A program made the position numbers and the translations under genes. The notes beneath the pieces were generated by a model, which made no database searches, was not told the origin of the DNA, and was given only the letters and a program-made list of their open reading frames with translations. Below, piece by piece: positions 37,205-45,368 of a DNA stretch of 64,000 nucleotides. The first letter of the stretch is position 1; every line of letters begins with the position of its first letter. The stretch comes from Enterobacter chuandaensis (lineage in GTDB: Bacteria; Pseudomonadota; Gammaproteobacteria; Enterobacterales; Enterobacteriaceae), in NCBI RefSeq assembly GCF_003594915.1, contig NZ_QZCS01000008.1, forward strand, positions 62,001-126,000, in the 5' to 3' direction.

Positions 37205-38269
37205 CTATTGTTCACGTTTGTTGCAAATCAACAGGGTATGACCTACCCCAAGGTTATCCAGCCGCTGTTCTACGCTGAAACCCGCTCTCTCCAGGTAGTG
37301 ATAAAACTTCTCTACGCTGTAAAACCGGCTATTACCATTCGCCATACAGGTGAAGTAGAGCGAGGTGGCATTCAGGCTGAAAGAGGCCGCTTCAAACTTC
37401 TGGGCATCCCAGAAAAGCTCCATAATGCACAGCCGTGCGCCTGGCTTCATGGCCTCTGCGACGCGCGTCAGCATGGCGACAATCTGATCCGGAGAGAAAC
37501 AGTCCAGGAACTGGCTCATCCACCAGACGTCGGCATCACCCGGCAATGTCGCTGGGCTAAGCATATCGACAGCATGGAATCCAATACGATGAGAAAAACC
37601 TGCTTTTGCGATGTTTTCCTGCGCCAGCGCTACCTGCTGAGGCAGATCGAGGATCGTCACGGCAACGTTGTCGTCATAGCGGCAGCAGCGTAACGCCCAT
37701 TTACCCGTATTTCCGCCTACATCGTACAATTTTGTCGGCGAGCTTGCGAATATATATGGCAACGCAGCGTCAAACGCGGCGTCGGAATAGTAGTGATCGA
37801 AGGCGAACCAGCTCTCTTTCGCCGGAGCCGGTAATTGGGATAATGCCGGGTAGATGGTCGGCCAGTTGCCAAACACCGCTAATCCGGCCGGCTTTTCTTC
37901 CTGCAGGGCATCCGCCAGGTGAAATAATCCCTGATAACAAACGTCCTGAGTAAAATCCATATTTACGCGGGTCATTTCGTCGTGCAGTAAAAAATGGCCT
38001 ACTTTCGCCAGAAAATAACGTCCATTCTGTTGAGTAACGATTCGACCGCTTAATCCCATATCCAGTAGTACGCTGGCGCCATAGCTGCCGAGCGTGCTGT
38101 TTTCGGTTATTTCTTCAAGGCTGGCACCCGCTTTACCCTGTTTATCGAGCCAGGCGAGAATGCCTGAGTTACGCAGACAAAGCGCGGTCTGAAATAACAT
38201 CGGCGCAAATGCGATGCGTTGCGCTTCGGTAATGGCATCCAGTGCGCTGAGCGTGTCCTTTTCGTACAT
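37205..38269 (-). CDS. class I O-methyltransferase of the aryl polyene cluster
   Basis: 354 residues. An N-terminal dimerisation/winged-helix part (about 1-150) precedes a SAM-binding Rossmann domain with KLYDVGGNTGKWALRC and the product-binding VAEAMKPGARLCIMELFWD. It resembles acetylserotonin-O-methyltransferase-type enzymes. It probably methylates the aryl head group (hydroxyl or ring) of the pigment. I avoid a firm letter name, although apeB is the likely one. It is the first clear gene of the operon on the minus strand. A hairpin at 38306 separates it from the upstream lipoprotein gene. Confidence 0.82.
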   Translation of the reverse strand: MYEKDTLSALDAITEAQRIAFAPMLFQTALCLRNSGILAWLDKQGKAGASLEEITENSTLGSYGASVLLDMGLSGRIVTQQNGRYFLAKVGHFLLHDEMTRVNMDFTQDVCYQGLFHLADALQEEKPAGLAVFGNWPTIYPALSQLPAPAKESWFAFDHYYSDAAFDAALPYIFASSPTKLYDVGGNTGKWALRCCRYDDNVAVTILDLPQQVALAQENIAKAGFSHRIGFHAVDMLSPATLPGDADVWWMSQFLDCFSPDQIVAMLTRVAEAMKPGARLCIMELFWDAQKFEAASFSLNATSLYFTCMANGNSRFYSVEKFYHYLERAGFSVEQRLDNLGVGHTLLICNKREQ

Positions 38270-38305
38270 TGCTGCATAACCTTTCAGGGCAAGAAATAGG
38301 GGTTA

Positions 38306-38325
38306 TCGGGCCATATCTGGCCCGA
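38306..38325 (-). promoter_or_regulatory. 8-bp perfect hairpin between lipoprotein and APE operon
   Basis: TCGGGCCA-tatc-TGGCCCGA is a perfect inverted repeat in the 69-nt gap. No T-run follows it on the minus strand, so it is not a standard terminator. It could be an attenuator, an RNA-processing site or an mRNA stabiliser for either neighbour. Confidence 0.5.
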
Positions 38326-38338
38326 CTTTAGAAAAATA

Positions 38339-38728
38339 TTACAGTGCGGCGCCCGCAGAGAGGTTCAGCTGAATATCGTGGTCGAGGTTATTCACCCAAC
38401 GGTTATAATTTTTGTGAATTTTACCGTCTGCCGCTTTCAGGTTCAGGCTGCTTTCGTAATTGATTGAATAGCTTGTTGCTGAATACGGAATACGCACCTG
38501 GACGGAGTGATCGCGCGCCTGTAAACGCCCCTTAATCACGCCCGGACCCGCTTCCGTCATGATCCAGTCACGTTTCTGGCCCGCTTTCAAAATCGCCGTT
38601 TTCACCTGATCGGCAGTATGGCCTGCACTGACGGTGGAGTGAACCTGAGCGATAGGGGCGGTACGCGCACAGCCTGCCAGTGCGCCAACGAATACTGCTG
38701 CTGCACACCATTTAACGATCTTTTTCAT
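38339..38728 (-). CDS. small lipoprotein upstream of the aryl polyene operon
   Basis: 129 residues from ATG 38728 behind GGAG with 6-nt spacing; the frame from 38740 adds four codons. The signal peptide ends in lipobox LAGC (Cys20) followed by Ala, which predicts outer-membrane sorting. The mature part has a conserved-looking pattern (ADQVKTAILKAGQKRDW, IPYSATSYSINYESSLNL) of mixed alpha/beta type. I do not recognise a named family. It lies on the same strand as the APE operon, 69 nt upstream of its first gene, and may belong to the same unit. The upstream DNA is very AT-rich. Confidence 0.75.
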   Translation of the reverse strand: MKKIVKWCAAAVFVGALAGCARTAPIAQVHSTVSAGHTADQVKTAILKAGQKRDWIMTEAGPGVIKGRLQARDHSVQVRIPYSATSYSINYESSLNLKAADGKIHKNYNRWVNNLDHDIQLNLSAGAAL

Positions 38729-38740
38729 CAACAACTCCAT

Positions 38741-38980
38741 ATCAATAATAACAATTAAAGTTAGTGGTTTTCACAAATAATATTCATCCAGTCGGTCGTT
38801 TGCGCTGGGTGTATTTTTAATCAATATTAATGTTTGCATTACGTTGACGCGAAGGAGAGGTATAATATCACGGAAAAAATAGCGCTTTTCGGTTTTTTTC
38901 AATTTGCGTTAGAGCAGTCATTGCGTTTTGTAGAAATACGTGGGGAGCAAATAAAAACAGAATTAATATACCTTAACGCA
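38741..38980. other. AT-rich intergenic region upstream of the lipoprotein gene
   Basis: About 240 nt of AT-rich DNA with A- and T-tracts and no supported open frame. It should hold the promoter for the lipoprotein and perhaps the APE operon. I could not settle on a -10/-35 pair on the minus strand. High AT content suggests silencing by H-NS, which is inference. Confidence 0.5.
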
Positions 38981-39014
38981 AATAAAAAATACCGCGACGG
39001 ATGATAATCGCGGT
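38981..39014 (-). terminator. yhhT terminator
   Basis: Read on the minus strand, ACCGCGA/TCGCGGT (7-bp stem, 10-nt loop) is followed by an ATTTTTTATT tract. A second perfect hairpin (AAACCTACC/GGTAGGTTT, 39041-39064) lies between this and the yhhT stop but lacks a T-run. Confidence 0.75.
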
Positions 39015-39065
39015 AATGTACGGCGTATTATTGACGCTTTAAACCTACCGATACTGGTAGGTTTG

Positions 39066-40115
39066 CTACCCCGGCAGCCGGCTTTTTGGCCGCCCCGGCC
39101 CAAGCAGGATCGCCAGCTTGCTGCCCCCTTTGGTGGTTTCCATCCAGATTTTACATACGCTGGTCAGCGGGACCGACAGCAGCATGCCGACCGGGCCCAG
39201 CAGCCATCCCCAAATCAACAAGGATAAAAACACCACCAGCGTCGACATGCCGAGCCGGTGTCCCATCATCCGCGGTTCAAGAATATTACCCAGCACCATA
39301 TGCACGACGAGGAACAGCGCGCCGACCAGCATACATTCGTAAAAACCGTTAAACAGAAACGCCTGAATCATCGGCGGCACGGCGGAAAGCACCGCGCCAA
39401 TATTCGGCACGTAGTTCAGCAGAAACGCCAGTACGCCCCACATCAGCGCGAACTGGACGTCCATCAGCATCAGCCCCAGCCAGACAATAATCCCGGTCCA
39501 TACGCTGAGCAGCGTTTTCAGCGCCAGATATTTGGAGACGCCCTTTAATGCCCGGTGTAAACCGGCAATATGTATTTGCGGGTTGTTTAAAGCAAAGCGC
39601 AGCTTATACGGAACATGACGCACTTCGAACAGCATAAACACCACCGTCATGACCAGCAGCAAAATGCTGGCCATCGCGCCGGAAAGACCGGTCATCAGCG
39701 TGGTGGCGTAGGTCATGACCTTCTCGGAATCCATCCTGCGCAGCATCCGTTCGGGTGAGATATGCAGGTTAAGAAAGGGCATCATCTCCTGCAGCGCGAC
39801 GATCTTACGCGTCAGCTCTTTATTGTACTGCGGCAACATGGTGGAGAATTCGCTCAGTGACGCCGCCAGTACGCCGAAGAGCGCCGTCAGGCCAATCAGC
39901 ATCACAATAACCACGATGGTGATGGCCACCGGGCGGCTCACGCCCCGACGTAAAAACCAGGTCACCAGCGGATTGAGGACAATGGCAAAAAAGAGCGCCA
40001 GCAGGAGCTGGACGATAATGTCAGCGGCAGCATGGATACCCGCAAGGATAACCACCAGACAGGCGAGTTTTAATAAGATATGGAGTCCTGCTTTATCGGG
40101 CTGGGGAGCTAACAT
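39066..40115 (-). CDS. yhhT: AI-2E family transporter YhhT
   Basis: 349-residue inner-membrane protein of the AI-2E exporter (PerM/TqsA) family, the E. coli length. It has about seven or eight membrane helices and the family signatures FFAIVLNPLVTWFL, LLNYVPNIGAVLSAVPP and GNILEPRMMGHRLGMS. The substrate is unknown. It is divergent from yhhS. In K-12 the next gene is acpT; here the aryl polyene cluster lies between the two. Confidence 0.95.
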   Translation of the reverse strand: MLAPQPDKAGLHILLKLACLVVILAGIHAAADIIVQLLLALFFAIVLNPLVTWFLRRGVSRPVAITIVVIVMLIGLTALFGVLAASLSEFSTMLPQYNKELTRKIVALQEMMPFLNLHISPERMLRRMDSEKVMTYATTLMTGLSGAMASILLLVMTVVFMLFEVRHVPYKLRFALNNPQIHIAGLHRALKGVSKYLALKTLLSVWTGIIVWLGLMLMDVQFALMWGVLAFLLNYVPNIGAVLSAVPPMIQAFLFNGFYECMLVGALFLVVHMVLGNILEPRMMGHRLGMSTLVVFLSLLIWGWLLGPVGMLLSVPLTSVCKIWMETTKGGSKLAILLGPGRPKSRLPG

Positions 40116-40259
40116 GCGCGTTCCTTAATAAGATGACCCGATAAGTGTAGTGCCTGGGGGCCGCTTCGTCTGGCACCGATAATCTGAAAGTCGGGGCTGA
40201 TTTTCTTATTGCGCCGTGGTAATAGTGAAACACTGTTGCAAAAAATCAGGTAGAACCCG

Positions 40260-41477
40260 ATGCCCGAACCTGCCGCCGAACCGGCGCTGAGCGGATTGCG
40301 CCTCAATCTGCGCATTGTTTCCGTTGTTATCTTCAACTTTGCCAGCTACTTAACGATCGGCCTGCCGCTGGCGGTTCTGCCGGGCTACGTCCATGACGTG
40401 ATGGGGTTTAGTGCATTCTGGGCGGGACTTGTCATCAGCCTGCAGTATTTCGCCACGCTTCTGAGCCGCCCGCACGCCGGACGCTACGCCGATCTTTTCG
40501 GTCCAAAACGCATTGTGATTATGGGGCTCTGCGGCTGCTTTCTGAGTGGCCTGAGCTACCTGCTGGCCGCTACCACCAGCCACTGGCCGCTGGTCAGCCT
40601 GGCGCTGCTCTGTCTGGGGCGCGTCATTCTCGGCATTGGGCAAAGCCTGGCAGGAACCGGCTCGACGCTGTGGGGCGTGGGGGTTGTCGGTGCGCCACAC
40701 ATTGGCCGGGTGATCTCGTGGAACGGGATCGTCACCTACGGGGCGATGGCGCTCGGCGCACCGCTTGGCGTGGCTTGCTTTGCGCTTGGCGGGCTGTATG
40801 GCCTGGCCATCACCATTATGGCGGTCGCGCTTGCGGCGATTCTGTTTGCGCTGCCGCGCCCGAAGGTGAAGGCCAGCAAGGGCAAGCCGCTGCCGTTTCG
40901 GGCCGTGCTGGGGCGCGTCTGGCCTTACGGCATGGCGCTGGCCCTGGCGACCACCGGCTTCGGCGTGATTGCGACCTTCATTACCCTGTTTTATGACGCC
41001 AAAGGCTGGGAGGGGGCGGCCTTTGCGTTAACCCTCTTTAGCGGAGCGTTTGTGGGCACGCGCCTGCTTTTCCCGAACGGCATCAACCGTCTGGGCGGGC
41101 TGAACGTGGCGATGATCTGCTTTGCGGTAGAGATTGTCGGGCTGCTGTTGACCGGCATCGCGATGGTGCCCTGGATGGCGAAAATTGGCGTATTCCTCGC
41201 AGGGGCGGGGTTTTCACTGGTCTTCCCGGCGCTGGGCGTGGTGGCGGTTAAAGCCGTGCCGCAGCAGAACCAGGGGGCGGCGCTGGCGACCTATACGGTA
41301 TTTATGGATATGTCTTTAGGCATTACCGGCCCTCTGGCGGGGCTGGTGATGGCCCGGGCAGGGGTACCGGTGATCTACCTTGCCGCGGCGGGTCTGGTAA
41401 TGATTGCGTTGTTGCTGACGTGGCGGCTAAAAAAATGGCCCCCGGTGCAGGCACCGGAGGCCACGTCATCATCGTGA
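40260..41477 (+). CDS. yhhS: MFS transporter YhhS
   Basis: 405-residue major facilitator superfamily protein with 12 predicted helices, the same length as E. coli YhhS. The A-like loop motif is RPHAGRYADLFGPKR after helix 2, and WGVGVVGAPHIGRVISWNG is conserved. E. coli YhhS has been linked to efflux of arabinose and glyphosate when overexpressed; the physiological substrate is unclear. It is convergent with dcrB, 4 nt apart. Confidence 0.95.
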   Translation: MPEPAAEPALSGLRLNLRIVSVVIFNFASYLTIGLPLAVLPGYVHDVMGFSAFWAGLVISLQYFATLLSRPHAGRYADLFGPKRIVIMGLCGCFLSGLSYLLAATTSHWPLVSLALLCLGRVILGIGQSLAGTGSTLWGVGVVGAPHIGRVISWNGIVTYGAMALGAPLGVACFALGGLYGLAITIMAVALAAILFALPRPKVKASKGKPLPFRAVLGRVWPYGMALALATTGFGVIATFITLFYDAKGWEGAAFALTLFSGAFVGTRLLFPNGINRLGGLNVAMICFAVEIVGLLLTGIAMVPWMAKIGVFLAGAGFSLVFPALGVVAVKAVPQQNQGAALATYTVFMDMSLGITGPLAGLVMARAGVPVIYLAAAGLVMIALLLTWRLKKWPPVQAPEATSSS

Positions 41478-41481
41478 AGCG

Positions 41482-42039
41482 TTACTGGATCACGATGGTG
41501 TTAATGATGTTTTCAGCAGCCGTCTGCGCTTTCTGCTGGTCTTCCGCTGGCAGGGTAATCTGCAGGGTCAGCAGTTTGTTATCCACCTTGCCCAGCACCA
41601 CAGAAGAATAAGCGGTCTGGCCTTTTGCGGAGATGATGCTGTCCAGCTGTTGCAGCTTATGGCCTTTCAGCTCGATGGATTTATTCGTCACCACCTGCAA
41701 CTGCGGATCGCGGCCGCGCTGCTGGTCTTCCAGACGTTTGGACAGGACGGCCAGGTCTTCGCTGGTGTCGTCGCCCACAATCACAATGACCGCTTTCTGG
41801 CCGGTTGCGTCGGAGTAAACGTGCATGTTGTTCGCCTGGGTGCCCAGCTTGCCGCTCTGGTCAGTCATATCGGCTGGCAGAGAGAAACTGAGTTTGCCAT
41901 CCATCAGATTCACCGGCTGACCGGTCGCGTTGCTCTCTGCGGATGCGCCCTGAGCAGGCGTTTTCGTGTCGCTGTTATCACAGGCTGCAAGACCCACAAC
42001 CAGCAGGCCAATCCCGACATATTTAACCAGATTGCGCAT
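41482..42039 (-). CDS. dcrB: lipoprotein DcrB
   Basis: 185 residues from ATG 42039 behind AAAGGAAG; the longer frame from 42093 adds an unsupported leader. The lipobox LAAC places the lipidated Cys at 20, followed by Asp, the classic inner-membrane retention signal. E. coli dcrB is needed for infection by phages C1 and C6, and its loss perturbs lipoprotein maturation. It follows yhhQ by 72 nt on the same strand, as in E. coli. Confidence 0.94.
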   Translation of the reverse strand: MRNLVKYVGIGLLVVGLAACDNSDTKTPAQGASAESNATGQPVNLMDGKLSFSLPADMTDQSGKLGTQANNMHVYSDATGQKAVIVIVGDDTSEDLAVLSKRLEDQQRGRDPQLQVVTNKSIELKGHKLQQLDSIISAKGQTAYSSVVLGKVDNKLLTLQITLPAEDQQKAQTAAENIINTIVIQ

Positions 42040-42111
42040 TGACTTCTTCCTTTCGATAAACGGCCATAGCGGCTCATTCACCCATCTTATCACAACTGAT
42101 AAAGCGAACCC

Positions 42112-42777
42112 TTAACCAGCCTGCAATGCCGTGATTTCAGATTTATCTGCCAGCCTTTTCAGCAACATATTCAGCAGCACGCCGTACATCGGCAGGAAGA
42201 AAACAATGCTTATAAGCACCTTGAAGCAGTAGTCCACCAGCGCGATCTCCATCCAGTGCTCGGCCATGAAGGCATCCGGGCTGCGCCAGAAGGCGATGAA
42301 GAAGAAGGCCAGGGTATCGCTCACGTTGCCGAACAGCGTGGACGCGGTCGGCGCCATCCACCAGCGATGATTCTGGCGCAGGCGGTTAAACACGTGCACG
42401 TCGAGGATCTGCCCCAGCGCGTAGGCCATAAAGCTCGCTGCGGCGATACGGGCGACAAACAGGTTGAAGTGGGTCAGCGCCTCAAAGCCCTGCCAGCTTC
42501 CCATGTAAAACAGGGAGGAGATCACGTACGAGATGAACAGCGCCGGGAGCATGACCGCAAAAATAATGCGACGCGCCAGCGGGGCGCCAAAGATACGCAC
42601 GGTCAGATCGGTGGCGAGGAAAATAAACGGAAAACTGAATGCGCCCCAGGTGGTATGAAAACCAAAAATGGAGATAGGGAGCTGCACCAGATAGTTGCTG
42701 GAGGTGATCACCAGCAAATGGAAAAGCGAAAGCCAGAACAACGCTTTTACGCGCTGTGATTCAGAAAACTGCGTCAT
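42112..42777 (-). CDS. yhhQ: queuosine precursor transporter
   Basis: 221-residue membrane protein of the VUT/QueT family that takes up preQ0 and preQ1 for tRNA queuosine synthesis. There are about six helices. The family segments FPFIFLATDLTVRIFGAPLA and FGNVSDTLAFFFIAFW are present. The length equals E. coli. It is divergent from tusA with a 167-nt gap; I saw no obvious preQ1 riboswitch there. Confidence 0.94.
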   Translation of the reverse strand: MTQFSESQRVKALFWLSLFHLLVITSSNYLVQLPISIFGFHTTWGAFSFPFIFLATDLTVRIFGAPLARRIIFAVMLPALFISYVISSLFYMGSWQGFEALTHFNLFVARIAAASFMAYALGQILDVHVFNRLRQNHRWWMAPTASTLFGNVSDTLAFFFIAFWRSPDAFMAEHWMEIALVDYCFKVLISIVFFLPMYGVLLNMLLKRLADKSEITALQAG

Positions 42778-42944
42778 ATTGTGACCTTTTTATACGTTGG
42801 GGTGAGGGAACCCAATAAAAACCGCAGCATGATACTGCTTTGGCTGGACATTGCAATGGTTAGTTTTTGCGCAATCGTTAACCTGGTTTGCATTGCCCGC
42901 GCCGGGGCGTAAACTACAGCCGTTTTTACCTGACCGAGAAGATC

Positions 42945-43187
42945 ATGACCGACCTGTTTTCCAGCCCAGACCACACCCTTGATGCCCAGGGCCTTCGCTG
43001 CCCGGAGCCGGTAATGATGGTACGTAAAACCGTGCGTAACATGCAGACCGGTGAAACGCTGCTGATTATTGCCGACGATCCGGCCACCACGCGCGATATT
43101 CCCGGTTTTTGTACCTTTATGGAGCATGAGCTGGTGGCGCAGCAGACCGAGGCGCTGCCGTATCGGTATTTGATTCGTAAGGGTTAG
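42945..43187 (+). CDS. tusA: sulfur carrier protein TusA
   Basis: 80-residue sulfurtransferase (SirA/YedF fold) that accepts persulfide sulfur from IscS and passes it to TusBCD-TusE for 2-thiouridine formation in tRNA. The active Cys19 lies in [17 protein letters not shown]. The start ATG 42945 ([14 protein letters not shown]) matches the family; the longer frame from 42888 is unsupported. The gap to the convergent yhgN is entirely occupied by the dispersed repeat. In K-12, zntA and not yhgN flanks tusA. Confidence 0.95.
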   Translation: MTDLFSSPDHTLDAQGLRCPEPVMMVRKTVRNMQTGETLLIIADDPATTRDIPGFCTFMEHELVAQQTEALPYRYLIRKG

Positions 43188-43200
43188 GTGGGCTGTCCTC

Positions 43201-43250
43201 TGCGGCCTGATGCCCTCACCCTGGCCCTCTCCCACAGGGAGAGGGAGAAA
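43201..43250. repeat. 50-bp dispersed palindromic repeat, copy 2
   Basis: The reverse complement matches the element at 11586-11635 at 48 of 50 positions, including the perfect CCCTCTCCC/GGGAGAGGG arms. It fills the gap between tusA and yhgN, which is a junction not present in K-12. Confidence 0.85.
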
Positions 43251-43251
43251 G

Positions 43252-43845
43252 TCAGCCTTTCATCCACGCCCGGATCCCATCCAGGAACATCTGCGTTGCC
43301 ATCATCACCAGAATCAGCCCCATCAGGCGCTCCAGCGCGTTTACCCCTTTCTCACCCAGCAGGCGCAGGAACAGCGACGACTGCAGCAGGATGATAAACG
43401 TCCCGCCCCAGGCAATGAGCAGAGCAATGACCAGATGGCTCATCTGGTTCGGATACTGATGCGACAGCAGCATCAGCGTCGCCAGAATCGTTGGCCCGGC
43501 AACGAGTGGAATCGCCAGCGGCACAATAAACGGCTCTTCGCCCGCGGGCAGGCTGCTGCTGCTGCCTTCGGCGCTCGGGAAAATCATCTTAATGGCAATC
43601 AGGAACAGAATAATCCCGCCGGAAATTGAGACCGTTTCAGCGCGCAGATTCAGGAAAGCGAGGATTTTTTCACCCGCGAACAGGAAAATAAACATCACCA
43701 GCAGGGCGATGAGCAGCTCGCGGATCATGATCGCCCGGCGGCGCTTCGGCTCGGTGTGCTTCAGCACCGACATGAAGATTGGCAGATTACCGAGCGGATC
43801 CATAATCAGGATCAATAAAACCGCGGCGGAAATGATTTCACTCAT
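43252..43845 (-). CDS. yhgN: MarC-family membrane protein YhgN
   Basis: 197-residue inner-membrane protein of the MarC family with six helices. It starts at ATG 43845 (MSEIISAAVLLILIMDPLGN), which gives the E. coli length; the longer frame from 43917 has no support. The signatures IMDPLGNLPIFMSVL and PLAIPLVAGPTILATL are clear. No function is established. It is divergent from asd, as in E. coli. Confidence 0.94.
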   Translation of the reverse strand: MSEIISAAVLLILIMDPLGNLPIFMSVLKHTEPKRRRAIMIRELLIALLVMFIFLFAGEKILAFLNLRAETVSISGGIILFLIAIKMIFPSAEGSSSSLPAGEEPFIVPLAIPLVAGPTILATLMLLSHQYPNQMSHLVIALLIAWGGTFIILLQSSLFLRLLGEKGVNALERLMGLILVMMATQMFLDGIRAWMKG

Positions 43846-44023
43846 CTTTAAATTATCCCTGATACTTAGTAGTGTTATTCCGATGATTAGCACTTTTTCT
43901 GATAGCCGGGCAATCATCGATTAATTTCGCTTGCGACTTTGGCAGCATTTTGTAATGTGAAGCATATCCCAGTTCAATACTGGCTTGCACAATCAGCACA
44001 CACCCCTTGCAGGAAAAAATGCT

Positions 44024-45127
44024 ATGAAAAACGTTGGTTTTATCGGCTGGCGCGGTATGGTCGGCTCTGTACTCATGCAACGCATGGTTGAAGAGCGCGA
44101 TTTCGACGCCATCCGCCCGGTCTTCTTCTCTACTTCCCAGCTCGGCCAGGCTGCACCGTCCTTTGGTGGTACCACAGGCACGTTGCAGGATGCTTACGAT
44201 CTGGAAGCGCTGAAGGCACTCGACATTATTGTGACCTGCCAGGGCGGCGATTATACCAACGAAATCTATCCGAAGCTGCGTGAAAGCGGCTGGCAGGGCT
44301 ACTGGATTGACGCGGCGTCTTCACTGCGCATGAAAGACGATGCCATCATCATTCTCGACCCGGTTAACCAGGGCGTGATCACCGACGGCCTGAACAACGG
44401 CGTGAAAACCTTTGTCGGCGGTAACTGCACCGTCAGCCTGATGCTGATGTCCCTCGGCGGCCTGTTCGCGCAGGATCTGGTGGAGTGGGTCTCCGTGGCG
44501 ACCTACCAGGCGGCCTCCGGCGGCGGCGCGCGTCATATGCGTGAGCTGCTGACCCAGATGGGCCAGCTGCACCAGAGCGTCGCGACCGAGCTGGCAAACC
44601 CGGCGTCCGCGATCCTCGACATCGAGCGTAAGGTCACTCAGCTGACCCGCAGCGGCGAGCTGCCGGTGGATAACTTCGGCGTACCGCTGGCCGGTGGCCT
44701 GATCCCGTGGATCGACAAACAGCTGGATAACGGCCAGACCCGCGAAGAGTGGAAGGGCCAGGCGGAGACCAACAAAATCCTCGCGACCGCGAACACCATT
44801 CCGGTTGACGGTCTGTGCGTGCGTATCGGCGCGCTGCGCTGCCACAGCCAGGCCTTCACCATTAAACTGAAAAAAGATGTTTCTATTCCGACCGTGGAAG
44901 AGCTGCTGGCCGCACACAACCCGTGGGCGAAAGTGGTGCCAAACGATCGCGATATCACCATGCGTGAACTGACCCCGGCAGCCGTGACCGGCACGCTGAC
45001 CACCCCGGTTGGCCGCCTGCGCAAGCTGAACATGGGGCCGGAGTATCTCTCCGCATTCACCGTCGGCGACCAGTTGCTGTGGGGTGCCGCAGAGCCGCTG
45101 CGCCGCATGCTGCGCCAGCTGGCGTAA
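44024..45127 (+). CDS. asd: aspartate-semialdehyde dehydrogenase
   Basis: Converts L-aspartyl phosphate to the semialdehyde, the branch point to diaminopimelate, lysine, methionine and threonine; essential for the cell wall. The 367 residues from ATG 44024 ([15 protein letters not shown]) equal E. coli. The active-site Cys135 is in [11 protein letters not shown], and the dinucleotide motif is GWRGMVG. The ribosome site is AGGA. A strong terminator follows the stop, separating it from the glycogen operon. Confidence 0.97.
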   Translation: MKNVGFIGWRGMVGSVLMQRMVEERDFDAIRPVFFSTSQLGQAAPSFGGTTGTLQDAYDLEALKALDIIVTCQGGDYTNEIYPKLRESGWQGYWIDAASSLRMKDDAIIILDPVNQGVITDGLNNGVKTFVGGNCTVSLMLMSLGGLFAQDLVEWVSVATYQAASGGGARHMRELLTQMGQLHQSVATELANPASAILDIERKVTQLTRSGELPVDNFGVPLAGGLIPWIDKQLDNGQTREEWKGQAETNKILATANTIPVDGLCVRIGALRCHSQAFTIKLKKDVSIPTVEELLAAHNPWAKVVPNDRDITMRELTPAAVTGTLTTPVGRLRKLNMGPEYLSAFTVGDQLLWGAAEPLRRMLRQLA

Positions 45128-45142
45128 TAATTTGTTAAACAC

Positions 45143-45169
45143 GGGGGGGTGATTTTCGCCCCCCTTTTT
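45143..45169 (+). terminator. asd terminator
   Basis: A run of seven G and a run of six C enclose a 9-nt loop, followed by TTTTT, 16 nt after the asd stop. The remaining 200 nt to glgB hold no open frame and should contain the glgB promoter. Confidence 0.9.
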
Positions 45170-45368
45170 ATGCGTACTACATGGAGTAAAACGCAGATGT
45201 CTTATTTTTTATCGGGAGGAACCACGTCGTTGGCTATGCTTTAAGGAAGATTTATTTCTCACCTGAGGGTAGGACGGAGCAGAGAGGATTAGCTGCACCG
45301 TTTAGGTCACATTAAAAGTCGTCCCGGAGCGCGTAAAAAGGGCGACATAAAAAAACAGGATGAATACC

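Noticed and set aside
39041..39064. Perfect hairpin just after the yhhT stop as a terminator
   Set aside because: The stem is perfect but no T-run follows on the minus strand; the downstream hairpin at 38981-39014 has one and is the better terminator.
42778..42944. preQ1 riboswitch upstream of yhhQ
   Set aside because: Expected for some queuosine transporters, but I could not find a preQ1-type pseudoknot pattern in the gap.
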